A stretch of DNA of 64,000 bases from Diplonema papillatum (taxonomy: Eukaryota > Euglenozoa > Diplonemea > Diplonemida > Diplonemidae). Positions within the stretch are counted from its first letter, which is position 1, and the number at the start of each line of letters is the position of its first letter. Below the pieces are notes generated by a model, which did not search any database, was not told where the DNA came from, and was given only the letters and a program-made list of their open reading frames with translations. The position numbers were made by a program, and so were the translations under genes. This document shows positions 50,818-61,215 of the stretch, piece by piece. Location of the stretch: NCBI GenBank assembly GCA_030068145.1, contig JAPJBO010000808.1, forward strand, positions 1 through 64,000, read 5' to 3'.

Positions 50818-51045
50818 GTCGCAGCTTTTCAAATAATATTCTCCTTGGTGTGCGTCTCGTGCTGCAACTAGCTCCAGTCTCAGTGCCGCTGCGTAAAAGG
50901 GTAAGTAGAAAACGAACCAACTGTTAATCTTCGTGTGTTTGCCACATTGCAAGAGCGTGAGCGGTTGTGTGATGGAGCGAGAGGCCCTGTTTCACAGTAT
51001 ATCATTAGTCGGTTAATATTAATCTTCTAAGACTAGCGTCTTATA
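50818..51045 (+). repeat. Repeat family K, forward copy
   Basis: About 228 bp, from agcttttcaaataatattct to ctaagactagcgtctta. Confidence 0.8.
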
Positions 51046-51087
51046 CGACAAAAAAAAAAAAGCTGGGGGAAAATGAAGAAGAAAAAG

Positions 51088-51245
51088 AAGACGGGCGCTT
51101 CGTTTGTTTGTGCGTGTCAATTTGATCGACTTCCTTCTTTTGTTTTACCTGAAGGAATTCTGGTCAAATTACAAACCGCACGCAGCCTTGCGTCTTTTTT
51201 AGCCTTCACGACGCAGGGATATGGCAACGCGAGATTGTAAGCACA
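51088..51245 (+). repeat. Repeat family D, copy
   Basis: Full unit, whose right end (ggcaacgcgagattgtaagc) has been included in the tandem duplication that follows. Confidence 0.65.
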
Positions 51246-51840
51246 CAAGAAAAAGGGTGTGCTTAGCCCCCGCAATCTTCTGAAAGTGCGTGATGCCTCC
51301 CCTGGGTGTTCCGGTCGAATTATCGTCGATGAGGCAATATTTCGACCAAAGACAGCCTAGGGATGACCGGTCGCGTTTCAGGCCATAGCATCACGAATGT
51401 CGGGCTGAAGCTCGGAACTCCGCGGGTAAGGAAATGACGGGCGTATGCTTGTCGTCTTCTTTGGAAGTGAAGAGCTTGCCAGCCCGTTGTTCAAGAATAC
51501 TCGGAGAAACGTCGCCTGGTGCCTATTTCGACGACGGCAACGCGAGATTATAAGCACACAAGAAAAAGTACGTGCTCAGCACCCGCAATCTTCAGAAAGT
51601 AGGTATGCCTCCCTGGGTGTTCCAATCGAATTATCGTCGATGAGGCAATAATTCGACCAAAGACAGCCAAGGTATGTCGCGTTTCAGGCCATGCTAGCAT
51701 CACGAATGCTGGGCTGGAGCTCGGAACTCCGCGGGTAAGGAAATGACGGGCGGATGCTTGTCGTCGTCTTCAGAAGTGAGAGCTTGCCAACCGTTGTTCA
51801 AGAATACTCGGAGAGACGTCGCCTATTTCGACGGAGGTTA
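51223..51840. repeat. Tandem duplication, unit about 312 bp, two copies
   Basis: Both copies run from ggcaacgcgagattrtaagc through ccgcaatcttc, gaattatcgtcgatgaggca and gctcggaactccgcgggtaa to caagaatactcggaga. They end in the start of a B-type element. Confidence 0.9.
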
Positions 51841-51990
51841 GGAGAAACAGCACAACCAGTCCTTTTTTGTCGAACAAATTGCACCCGGCACTCGACCCAG
51901 TTTTATCTGTCGGGTACCTTTCATCCCCATCGTAATTCGCGACCGGCGGCCATCTCGAGCACTTCTAGTGTTTTTTTTTTTGAGGGTTTC
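51798..51990 (+). mobile_element. MITE-like family B, diverged subfamily
   Basis: Same order of motifs as B (aatactcggagagacgtcgc, tatttcgacggaggttagga, ttttttgtcgaac, cggcggccatctcgagcact) but clearly older. Confidence 0.6.
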
Positions 51991-52129
51991 CTGCACTTCA
52001 AAGCGAGTTGGCTATTTCAAAGTAAAGAACAAGGAGGAACATTTCCGGAGTTGGGCTTGAGTACGAACGATCAGCATCAAATGACCAAGGGTGGTGAAAA
52101 TGACGAGGTGCCTATCATGTATACACCGG

Positions 52130-52215
52130 TGGTAGTTTTTAGAGTTAAAGGTCGCTTGAAATTCCGGGGTTTTAGGGTCTCCGTGTGACCGTTCATGAAT
52201 GGGTTCTCTTAGAGC
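52130..52215 (+). repeat. Repeat family I, copy 2
   Basis: gtttttagagttaaaggtcg, ttccggggttttagggtctc, cgtgtgaccgttcatgaatg. Confidence 0.6.
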
Positions 52216-52394
52216 AAGAAAGGGCTATGTGGTTACGGGTTGTATATTGCGTGCACGCTTTCGTTATGGGTTATGGCTAGCCATGTCCGGGACTGTTTGT
52301 GACCGACACCAAGTACATTCCTTCGTGGAGTGTAGTCTTGGGCCCCCCCACGTTCTACAAGTTGAGCAGGGGTTGCCTTGTAGCCCGTACCGGT

Positions 52395-52495
52395 CTGTTG
52401 TCCGCGTTTTTAGTACTAACAATCTTGCCCCTCAATGTATTGTGCAGGCTAAAACCCGGCACGCACAAACAAAACGAAGCGCCTGTCTTTTTTAT
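52395..52495 (-). repeat. Repeat family D, reversed copy
   Basis: tttttagtactaacaatctt, gtgcaggctaaaac and cacaaacaaaacgaagcgcc, with an internal deletion. Confidence 0.65.
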
Positions 52496-54130
52496 CGATG
52501 CAATCGTTGTTCCGAAAATGTTCATAGTACAAAAGTCAAATGTACTACTAAAAAAAACTGCAGATGCAGTAGCAGCTGTGGTGCTAGTAGCAGTACATAC
52601 ATACGTAGTAGCATCCTATGCATACGTAGGTGTATGTATACCACGTAGTAGTAGGTACTACGTATGGTATACTGCTACCACAGGATGGTAGGTGGATGGA
52701 TAGATGCATCGCTGCTGCATCGTATCCCGGGACCTAGCACCACGAGCTCGTGGTGGCACATCCCGAGGTGGTACTACGACGTAGCATCTACACACTGTCT
52801 TTTTTAGAGTAAAGGGTTTGGTGTTTCCGACGAGTATTTTGGTTGTTTGTGCGGTCGAACGATTGATGTCGTTCTCGTTGTTGTGTTTCCTCTTCCCCCC
52901 CCCTGAAATGCGGGATCAATGGGCACAGCGCCAGCACCCGCAATTTTGCTTCGGTTTTGGTTCTAATTGTGTTTTCCGACGGTCCCGTGTGGGCGTACAG
53001 ATTGGCGTCTTTCGACCGATTTTCAAGAACTTTCTTTTTTTTTTTCCCAATCAGAGAAGCCTTTTGGTACAAACACAGACGCAGGAAGGGATGACTACCG
53101 AACGTGATCGTATTTGAAAGGACCCCCGGGAAGGAAGGGGATAGAGAGAGAGCGAGAGAGAACACCCAAAGCCAAAGGGTACGGTAGCGCTGGCGAGAGC
53201 AAGGCGGCAGTCATGCCTTGCTGTCCCAGGGCCTCCTGCCCACCTGCGTGTGTTCCCGTGGTCATCGCCACTGCGCTGACCTTCCCGAGAAAGAGAGAGA
53301 GAGAGAGAGAGAAAGGGGCGGGCCTTCACCAGGCAGCAACCCCACGAGCGAAGTGTTGGCGGGTACGCCTTCCTGCAAAGGATAGTGTTGCTAGCGCTCG
53401 CTGGTCTTAATGCGGCGCATGTGCACAGTGGGATCAGATGAGAGAGTGTATAAGAGAGCGCGATAGTGGGGAAGCCGGGGGGGAAGGGGTGGGGGTGGGG
53501 GGCTCGATTGTACCCGCACCACGTACTTAGCGCACGTACGACAGCACACAAGACAAGTCCTGTAACAAACACGTGCCAGAAGACAAGTGCTTTATTGTCA
53601 AGTTAAAACGAGTGCTTAAACGGATTTCCTGGAGATTTGGAAACAAGCTGCACTGTATTTGCCATTGTTCTTGTCGTGGGACAGGTACGAGTAAGGGCCG
53701 GGACGGGGAGACAGACGTCGTTCCAATTGGCAGATTGGGGTCAGTCTCTGCAGCACGTGCTACTTCGGGCAACACGTGCGTTGCATACCCACCCTTACGT
53801 AATAAAGGAACACAGGCCGGTGATGTCTGCCTTCATGGCACCTGCACTTGGGCGAAGTCACTACTCACATTGACGATTTTATGCTTTTTGCCTCAGACCT
53901 ATATAGAAATCACTGGGCGGTAAAGGGTGTTTCGAGCGACCACAGAGCGAAGCCATGCAAAACCACGACCAGTTTCGCTGTCTTCTTTGCGAATGCTTTG
54001 TGATGGGAGGTGGGGTGGGATGTTGCTCGTGTGGTTTCGTTGTATGCCATGAAACCGCGTTGGCTTCTCGGACGAGGAGAGTCCAACCCTCCTCAGGTAG
54101 AAGCCCATTGCTGATATGCGGACACGCTAC
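52496..54130. other. Intergenic, low-complexity patches
   Basis: 52555-52690 is rich in tacgtag/ctacgta palindromic motifs. GA runs occur at 53138-53162 and 53287-53312. No gene recognised. Confidence 0.45.
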
Positions 54131-54149
54131 CCAGCCTATGCGATGAGTG

Positions 54150-54225
54150 TTGTCTGCAGACGTGCAGACGTCTGCGTCTGCGCAGATTCTGATAACGCAG
54201 ACGCAGACGCGTCTGCAGGGTCAGC
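54150..54225. repeat. (gtctgc/gcagac)n palindromic repeat
   Basis: gtctgcagacgtgcagacgt and gacgcagacgcgtctgcag, repeated more briefly at 54440-54500. Each motif is its own inverse partner. Confidence 0.85.
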
Positions 54226-54596
54226 CGGTCAGCCTGCTCGGGTATCCTTCATGTGTGACGTGCAGACCTCAGGAATAAAGAAGGCCCAGCACGACAGCTT
54301 CGAAGTCCGGGACGTAAGAGCGCACGAGCAAGCGTGTCTCCGCCGGGCATGACACCGAACGGGCTTCTCACCCCGCGATTGCTCAAAAAAGGAAAGGCTG
54401 CGACTGACACGGATCGTCGGAATCCAACTGCCTGACAGTCGGCCGTCTGCGTCTGTGTCTGCAGTTTTCCAAAAATCGTCTGCAGACGCGTCTGCAGGCA
54501 ACACTGGTCGGAGCCGGGTGGGCAGAAGCCAGGCAGGAGCCGGGTGCCGGGTACACAGTGAGCTCCAGCCACAGAAGATAGAGGACCGAAAAGAGC

Positions 54597-54698
54597 GTTT
54601 TGTTGAGCGCCTTCACCCGGCAGTCAACCCAGATTTACCTGTCGGGTTTGCGGCGCATTACTTCTAGGAATGCGCAAACTGGCGGCAGCCTCGAGTAT
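54597..54698 (+). repeat. Family B right half
   Basis: ttttgttgagcgccttcacc, ccagatttacctgtcgggtt, ggcggcagcctcgagtattt; it runs directly into a reversed A element. Confidence 0.6.
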
Positions 54699-54992
54699 TT
54701 TTACATAAGCGCCAGCTTGAAAGGAAATGCTCGACGATGCTGCCCGACAAAGAACAGAAGGGATCCCAAGTGCTGTAAACTACCGAACCACGTGTTGAAC
54801 GGACGTGAGGTCATGCGGGTCTACCCCTACACGACAAATCACACAAACACAATCGGTCAAAGTCCTGAGTGAGCAAACAACACACGGTGGTGTAAGCGAA
54901 GAACAAATCAGATTGTGTCTGTATTGTATTTGCCCCTTACCTCTATATTTCCTCCCTTCCATTCGGAGTCGAAGCAGCAACGTCGAGTATTT
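54699..54992 (-). mobile_element. MITE-like family A, copy 6 (reversed)
   Basis: ttacataagcgccagcttga to cgaagcagcaacgtcgagta. Flanked by a B remnant on one side and a D remnant on the other. Confidence 0.75.
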
Positions 54993-54996
54993 TTGG

Positions 54997-55045
54997 CCTG
55001 CAACAATACGTTGAAGGCAACCCGCAAGATTGTTAGGACTAAGAC
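54997..55045 (+). repeat. Repeat family D, right-end piece
   Basis: gcctgcaacaatacgttgaa, ggcaacccgcaagattgtta. Confidence 0.6.
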
Positions 55046-55790
55046 AAATCCCCCTGCGTGAGAGTACTCCCCCCCCCCAGCTTCTGAGGCAGGAGCCCAC
55101 CTGTGTGGAAGTAAATAAATGAAACGTTGCGTGGCGTCGGAGCGGCAAGGATGCAGAAGGCGCTGAGAGGGAAGTTCGGCGGGAATCGTAGGACCCCCCC
55201 CCCAGGGGTGGCCCAAAGCGGCCAGATTGCGGAGTCGTTGGCAGAATCTGACCTGACCCCCCCCCCCCCCCCCCCCCCACCCCCCTATATACAGGCTATT
55301 TTCACTGTGGAGGGGGGACGCTACCTGTCACTCTCTAAGGTGGTCACCACGGTGGCTGGGGAATTTTGACCATTTCACCTTAGAGAATTCGACCACCCAG
55401 CCTCCAAGGCAACTGCACTGTAGAAGGGGGGGGATTGCGAGAACGTGCTTGGAATGGAACTGTAGAAGGGGGGGGGGGAGGGGGGGGGGTCCCTTGCAAA
55501 GTCGTTGGGGCCCTCAGGGTAGTGTCAGCACTGCCCCCCCCCCCCCCCCCCCTTGAGGGAGGGGGTTTTGACGGAAGAATATGGTTGTAAAACGCGAGCA
55601 GCAGTCTTACTTCTTTGACGACAAGCGGGGCGGGGGAATGCCAGGGGGACGGGTAGATGGGAAGGCGGTGTTGCAAATAAGAATGCATGCCGCGATCGAG
55701 GGTTAAGCTGTTGTTGGAAAGCCTTTGAAAAGGCCTGTGTATGCGTAGGTACGCAGTGGACCGGTCGTGCAGCTGCCACGGTGTGTATTG
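55046..55790. other. Intergenic with C/G homopolymers
   Basis: 55425-55455 contains the start motif of family F (gattgcgagaacgtgcttgg). No gene. Confidence 0.5.
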
Positions 55791-55794
55791 ATCC

Positions 55795-56110
55795 CAACCT
55801 TGTGGTACTGCAACCACGTGGCCACTGATCGCAACCTTATGGTTCGTTTGCACAACCTATGTCATTGACTGCAACCAGAGGTGCGTTCAATTGACCACAA
55901 CGTTGTGTCATTGGCTGCAACCATGTGCGTTCAATCGACCACAACCTTGTGTCATTGGCTGCAACCAGAGGTGCGTTCAATTGACCACTACCTTGTAGGC
56001 ATTGACTGCAACTAGAGGTGCGTTCAATTGACCACAACCTTGTGGTCATTGGCTGCAACCATGCGGCCACTAACCGCAAACCTTGTATTGTATACGGTCA
56101 AGAGGTGCGT
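55795..56110. repeat. Minisatellite, unit about 45-50 bp
   Basis: Six or seven units of aaccagaggtgcgttcaatt then gaccacaaccttgtgtcatt and ggctgc, degenerating at both ends. Confidence 0.9.
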
Positions 56111-56589
56111 TCAACCAACCGCAGCACATACGACCGGTCCACCGTGGTGCGTGGGGGATGTTTTTTTGTAGTCTGAAAGCTTGTTGTTGCGACGTGCGTC
56201 TTTTCCGTACAAAAATAATGCTCGCCTTCGAGGTTCGGACCCTTGCTGCAGCCCTTTGCGATTTTGCAACTGGCGACCTCCTCTGGGTGGACTCCTACAA
56301 AGCAGGTGCTTATTCGAAAAAGAGAGCTCGTCACTCGCAAACTGCGGCTGATACAGAAATGATGATCGGAAAAGGGGGGGAAATGTTTCTTGGGTTTGAA
56401 GAGCGCGTGGTGGCTTGCACCACTGAGGCCAGGTTATTTAACCGCGGATTTAGTGAAGGATTGTTCAGGAAACGGTCCCGAGCGATACCCGACCAGGTAA
56501 CGACCATTTCACTGTCTTCTTTGTTTTGTGATGCGAACATCACGAGGTGCTGTCCGAAGACACCGCCCACGTCTTCTTGGGGGAACTTA
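56111..56589. other. Intergenic with a B-like right end
   Basis: 56225-56315: tgcaactggcgacctcctct, cctacaaagcaggtgcttat. Otherwise no feature. Confidence 0.45.
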
Positions 56590-56905
56590 GTTTAAGAGAG
56601 AGAGAGAGAGAGACGAGTTAGAGTGCAGGGACCATCTCTCCGAGGAGTATCCGGTCGCCCCACTACTATCCCGTACTACTACGGCGGGCGCAAGTCGTTG
56701 CGCCGTGGGCGCGGAGCGAGCCGTGGCCCTGTCAAAGATGATTGTTGCACCGATGGTGGCGCAGCCGGGGGCGTTCTGACTGGCGGACGAGACCGCCTGG
56801 CAGGCGTGTGTTGGCACGTTGTTTCGCGGGCTCTCCTCCTTTTGGCAATAGCCCGCCCTATGGCGGCGGCTAGCATCTTGACAGAGAATCTCAACTCCCA
56901 CTGAA
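56590..56905 (+). repeat. Repeat family G, copy 3
   Basis: (GA)n, gacgagttagagtgcaggg, gaccatctctccgaggagta, then a GC-rich body as in 29345-29620. Confidence 0.6.
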
Positions 56906-57459
56906 CATAGGGTACGTCGTGCGGATATTCAGGTACGGCAGTAGTTTAATGTTTAGGCAGAACACTGCCTGGGGTGGGGCCTTGCTTTCGTGATCGTTTA
57001 AAGCTGGATTCGGGAGCTCGCAGGCGTGAAAACGCCACGGTTTGCTGTGACGAGCTTCTCATTTCCTCCATCACCTTCGCGTTAAAAAGAAGAAGGGAAA
57101 CGGGCGTGGAAGACTCCGTACGCCGGAAGAAGCCGAAGACGGGGGCTGGGAACCTAAGTTCTTGGAAGGTGGATGCTGTGAGCGATCCTTTGTAGCTAGA
57201 GCAGTACAGGCATGGCAGCAGCCTCATCTTGACTAGGAGCTTTTTGCACACCACCGGCGCACGCCTTCTTTGTGCGAAAGACCAGAGCCGGAAGGTGGGT
57301 GAGGCATGCTGTGGCTAGTCGGAAATATTGCGGTGTGATCTGTTGCGTGCAGACGATCAAACGGGGGAGAAAATCTTAGTTTAATGTACAGGCAGAACAC
57401 CGGTTGACACGCTGCCTGCGGCCATTCGACTTTCTTTCGATCCTTGCTTGTGATGTCCA
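56906..57459. other. Intergenic, no gene recognised
   Basis: aggcagaacactgcc at about 56957 recurs at 57390. No gene. Confidence 0.4.
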
Positions 57460-57550
57460 GTTTTTTTAGAGTTAAAGTTCGCTTGAGAATCCGGGATTTT
57501 AGAGTCTCCGGGTGACCTTCGTCGAATGGGTTCTTTTCAAAGCAAATACG
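57460..57550 (+). repeat. Repeat family I, copy 3
   Basis: tttttttagagttaaagttc, gaatccgggattttagagtc, tccgggtgaccttcgtcgaa. Confidence 0.65.
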
Positions 57551-57726
57551 TATCGGGGGGGGGGAGCATGCACGGCGTCTTTCGTGTGCACTTTACTTGC
57601 TTGTTTTGTACGATCGACACCAAGATCTCACCGTGTTTTTAGAAAGTTTCGTGGACGAAGAAGCCAGTGGTTCGAGTCTCCGAAGGACCGTTACGGCGGG
57701 GTAGGGAACCCAAGGCCGGGTAAGAA

Positions 57727-57797
57727 CGTTGAAGTATGGCTAAAGATAAAGTGGTGTCACCTGCGAGGGGGTAATCTCAGGGCCGCCCACGTGTTGC
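57727..57797 (+). repeat. Repeat family L, copy 2
   Basis: Near-identical to 29948-30013 with a few inserted bases. Confidence 0.75.
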
Positions 57798-57839
57798 GAA
57801 ACGGTTTGCGAACGCTGTCGGGTTGGGTTCTTCTCTTTC

Positions 57840-57960
57840 TCTTTGTAGAGTGCAAGTTCACTTCGAGATCCGGGTTGCATAGTCCCCGGGTGACCATTGT
57901 CGAAAAGGTTTCTTTAAGGTATCGTATCAGTGTGCGTATCGTATCCGCGGTAGTGGCATT
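57840..57960 (+). repeat. Repeat family I, copy 4 (long form)
   Basis: tgtagagtgcaagttcactt to gtatcgtatccgcggtagtg; shares the extended right end with 59270-59395. Confidence 0.65.
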
Positions 57961-58255
57961 GTTGCGTGGTGTCTTTTGTTGCCTATTTGGGCGCGCGCCC
58001 TCATTTCCTGTGTGTCTTGACCTTCCAATGTGTCTTGACTTTTTTTTTGACATCAATAATTTGCGTTTTTGTAAGCCAGCGCTCATGCATGAAGTCGTGT
58101 GCTAGCAATCTAACAATCTCTGTTGCCGCTCAATACGACTCAAGTGCGCGACTGTAAGGTCTGGTAAGTGGAGGAGGGGTTTGTTTTTCTTAGTTGGATC
58201 TGATTCCGGGAACGTAGTAGGAAATGGTGAGGAAAAGATTGGTGATGCAAAAGAG

Positions 58256-58540
58256 GGGATTGCAAGAACGTGTTTGCAATGGATATGTTCTCAACGCCGC
58301 ACTGGTCCCGTCTGCGCCGTGTTTCGGCCCTTTGAGCCACGGACACATAAGGCGGACCATCATCAGCGCAGAACCTGAGTGTCTGCAGACATGTTCGTAG
58401 CTCGTCACAGCCAGGACCACCCGTGCTACCAGAGCACCAGGCGAATCCGACACGGGGGGGAGGAGGCATGTCTGAGCAAGTCGGTTAAAAAACTCAGGGC
58501 CCCCCGCCCTGGTTGTGACTGCGACTAGCCAGGCTAGCAT
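58256..58540 (+). repeat. Repeat family F, copy
   Basis: ttgcaagaacgtgtttgcaa to gactgcgactagccaggcta; about 20 bp of its middle are missing. Confidence 0.75.
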
Positions 58541-58691
58541 GGCCATTTGCGAAGAGGAAGGGGGGGGGTAGTTGCTTGACCGCGGTACTCTGATCAACAA
58601 ATCATCAATTTCAACGAGGACTGCAGGTTCACAGTCCCAACTTGGGTGGGTTCGTGGGAAAGGGCTGGTAGAGGGTGGGATGGGCGGGATA

Positions 58692-59028
58692 AGGGGATTG
58701 CGGGAACGTGCTTGGAATGGATGAGTCTCAACACCGCATGGTGTCCTATCCGCAGCGCGTTCCTCCGCCTGCAGACAGGACAGCGGTGTGAGCCGGGCTC
58801 CAGCGGCTGCTGTTCGTAGCTCGACAGAGCCAGAACCGCCATGCCACGAGAAGCACAGGCAAACCCGTCTTGGATGAAAAAGGCCCCCCCCCCCCCCCCC
58901 CCCCCCGTGTCTGAGCAATCAGCTGAAAAATTCAGGGTAGGTTGCCCCGCCCTCCTTGCGCCAGAACGCACTGATTTGTCATCTTTTTGCGGTGGCGAAT
59001 CTACGGAGGAAACTCCGCAGAGCACAGA
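58692..59028 (+). repeat. Repeat family F, diverged long copy with poly-C
   Basis: Includes the far end of the family (actgatttgtcatctttttg, aactccgcagagcacag). A C run of about 38 interrupts it. Confidence 0.65.
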
Positions 59029-59269
59029 GGGTGTGCAGCGCCAATGGTTGAAGTACCAAGAGGGAAAATGTTGCGGGAAGGGATAATCAGGGCAGAATCG
59101 TACGCGGCGCACTTGCCTTCATACAGCGGGCCGTCAGTCGTGGTAATAGTATTAGTTTGAACGTAATACGTGGCAGTGTGGCCATCGACTCTTAGTCGTA
59201 GTAATGCGTCATTCTAGTTCGGGTGCAAGTGAACGGAGCAATGTTTACAAAAAAATGGTATGGCGCTTT

Positions 59270-59395
59270 CTTTTAGAGTGCAAGTTCACTTAGGGATCCG
59301 GGGTTTTATAGTCTCCGGGTGACCATTGTCGTAAAGGTTCCTTCAGGGTATAATAGTATGTTAGCGCGTATCGTATCTGCTGTAGTGGCAGTACG
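59270..59395 (+). repeat. Repeat family I, copy 5 (long form)
   Basis: ttttagagtgcaagttcact, tccgggtgaccattgtcgta, gcgcgtatcgtatctgctgt. Confidence 0.65.
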
Positions 59396-59399
59396 CGTA

Positions 59400-59545
59400 C
59401 TTGTTTGTGCGTACTAGCGGAACTCGCCTGCGTTTCGGTGAGTCTCATGCAGTACGCTGCCAGCTACTAATTCTCGGTGAGTTTCATGCCGTACGCTGCC
59501 AATTACTAATTCTCAGTACCAACAACATGCATCGTCAACACAAAA
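59400..59545 (+). repeat. Repeat family E, copy with internal doubling
   Basis: gtgagtctcatgcagtacgc and gtgagtttcatgccgtacgc follow one another, so the middle is present twice. Confidence 0.65.
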
Positions 59546-60045
59546 AAACATTGCCTTTTCGTGCGCAGCCGCCCGTTGCATATTTCGACAAAATGCACCT
59601 TGTAGCTCTTCGCTTTTCAGGTATAATGAGCGTACCTGTGGTTCGAACCAGGGTTCGATGCTAAACATCAAACCTTTTTCGTTTTTGACAAAGAAAGAAA
59701 GAGGCAAGAAGGCGGAGGGGGTCGGTTGGGGAGGGGATGGGGGCATGGTAGAAATTGGGTTGTCTGACGAAGAACTCTAACCTCTTTTTCGGGAACGAGG
59801 TGGGGGGAGGGGGCCGGGACTTTGATGACATGCCGACTCGTCTGTTTGGCAGAAAGTTGCGCACATTGCTGCATGTGTTTTTCCGCCAACAGAAAAAAGA
59901 AATACTCGATGTAGCTGTATTTCCTACAAAGCAGGTGCTTATACCAAAAGGAAACGTGAAAATGGAAAGAAAGGGGCGCACTCGGGTAAAAAAATCGGGG
60001 TGGAAGAAAAAAAGAAGAAAAAGAAGAAGAAGAAGCAGGAGAAGA
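59546..60045. other. Intergenic with a B/A hybrid piece
   Basis: 59900-59945 reads aaatactcgatgtagctg and directly tttcctacaaagcaggtgct, the two outer ends of these elements joined without an interior. 59995-60045 is purine-rich. Confidence 0.5.
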
Positions 60046-60205
60046 AAGACAGGCGCTTCGTTTTGTTTGTGCGCTGCCGGTTGATCGGTTTGCCACTTGT
60101 TTTTTCCCCAGGCTGAGAGGCTCCGATCAACCACCAAACGCGCTGCCGGCGTCTTTTTAGTCTTCACAATACGTTGTAGGGCTACCCCGCATTGTTAGTA
60201 CTAAA
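60046..60205 (+). repeat. Repeat family D, copy
   Basis: gaaagacaggcgcttcgttt to cgcattgttagtactaaaaa. Confidence 0.7.
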
Positions 60206-60827
60206 AAAAGGGGAGGGGGAAGGTAATAGGTAACCCCGGCATCATTCGGCTTGCGGGAAAACGATTCATCGTTCCGCGTGGGTACCCCCGCTTTACGCTA
60301 CCCCGTTTTTGCTTGTGTGCGGTCTAACTTAAAACTCTAAAACGGATGGCATTTGGACATTGCCGCAGGGTCGATGATTTACAAGCGAGACCTCCGGCCG
60401 AATTGATGCCGGTCGACTCCAGAACAATGGGAAACGGGGAAGGAGGAGGGCAAAGGTACCTGCAAATCCGGGGCCGGGCGATGGGCATGGGCGAACCCAT
60501 TGCCCGCTGATGTGTTCGACGTCCTGATGAGTCTCATGCTTCTGCAATTCCCATCGACTATCGCATCTGGCCGCGGTCTTCATCGTTCTCCCAGAGCCAA
60601 GACATCCACCGATAAGTGCTATATGATGTCACCCTCGATCAACCGCAGTTGAACCGAGGGGGAACAGTTGTGCTGCCTTTCCCGCGGGCCCCGGCTAGGG
60701 CCCAGGAACTGCCATTACCGAGCAGTTACCATCGGAGCGGGAGAGTGATTTGGTAATCCTACACGGGCCGAAAACCGGAAACTTGTCCAGGGCCCGGCCC
60801 CGAGTTACGGGTACCCCTGGAGGGGGG
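60206..60827. other. Intergenic, no gene recognised
   Basis: No feature beyond the 44318-like stretch at 60638-60670. Confidence 0.4.
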
Positions 60828-61205
60828 GGTTTGCAAGAACGTGCTTGGAATGGGTATGTGCTCAACACCGCACTGGTCCCGTCTGCGCCGTGTTTCGGTC
60901 CTATAAGCCACGGACATAAGGCGGACCATCATCAGCGTGGAACCTGAGTGTCTGCAGACAGGACTGCGGTGTGAGTCTGGTTTGTCAGGCGGCTGTTCGT
61001 AGCTCGTCACAGCCAGGACCAACCTTGCTACTAGAGCACAGGCGAATCCGTCACGGGGAGAAGGCCCCTACAACCGTGTCTGAGCAATCAGTTAAAAAAC
61101 TCAGGGCACTCGCCCTGATTGTGACTGCGACTCGCTAGGCAGCACTGACTTGTCTTCTTTTTACGGTGGCAATCTGCGAAGTAAACTCCGCAGAGCACAG
61201 TGGAG
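60828..61205 (+). repeat. Repeat family F, fullest copy (about 378 bp)
   Basis: tttgcaagaacgtgcttgga; ccgtctgcgccgtgtttcgg; ggacataaggcggaccatca; gaacctgagtgtctgcagac; ggcgaatccgtcacggggag; aaaactcagggcactcgccc (a small hairpin); aactccgcagagcacagtgg. Non-coding on both strands; at least eight copies or pieces lie in the window. Confidence 0.78.
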
Positions 61206-61215
61206 GGGGGGGGGG

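Noticed and set aside
50536-50952. Poly-Gly or poly-Pro proteins
   Set aside because: Translation of the C homopolymer.
57655-57700. tRNA B-box-like ggttcgagtctcc
   Set aside because: No matching A box or cloverleaf around it; the motif belongs to a diverged family I-type repeat.
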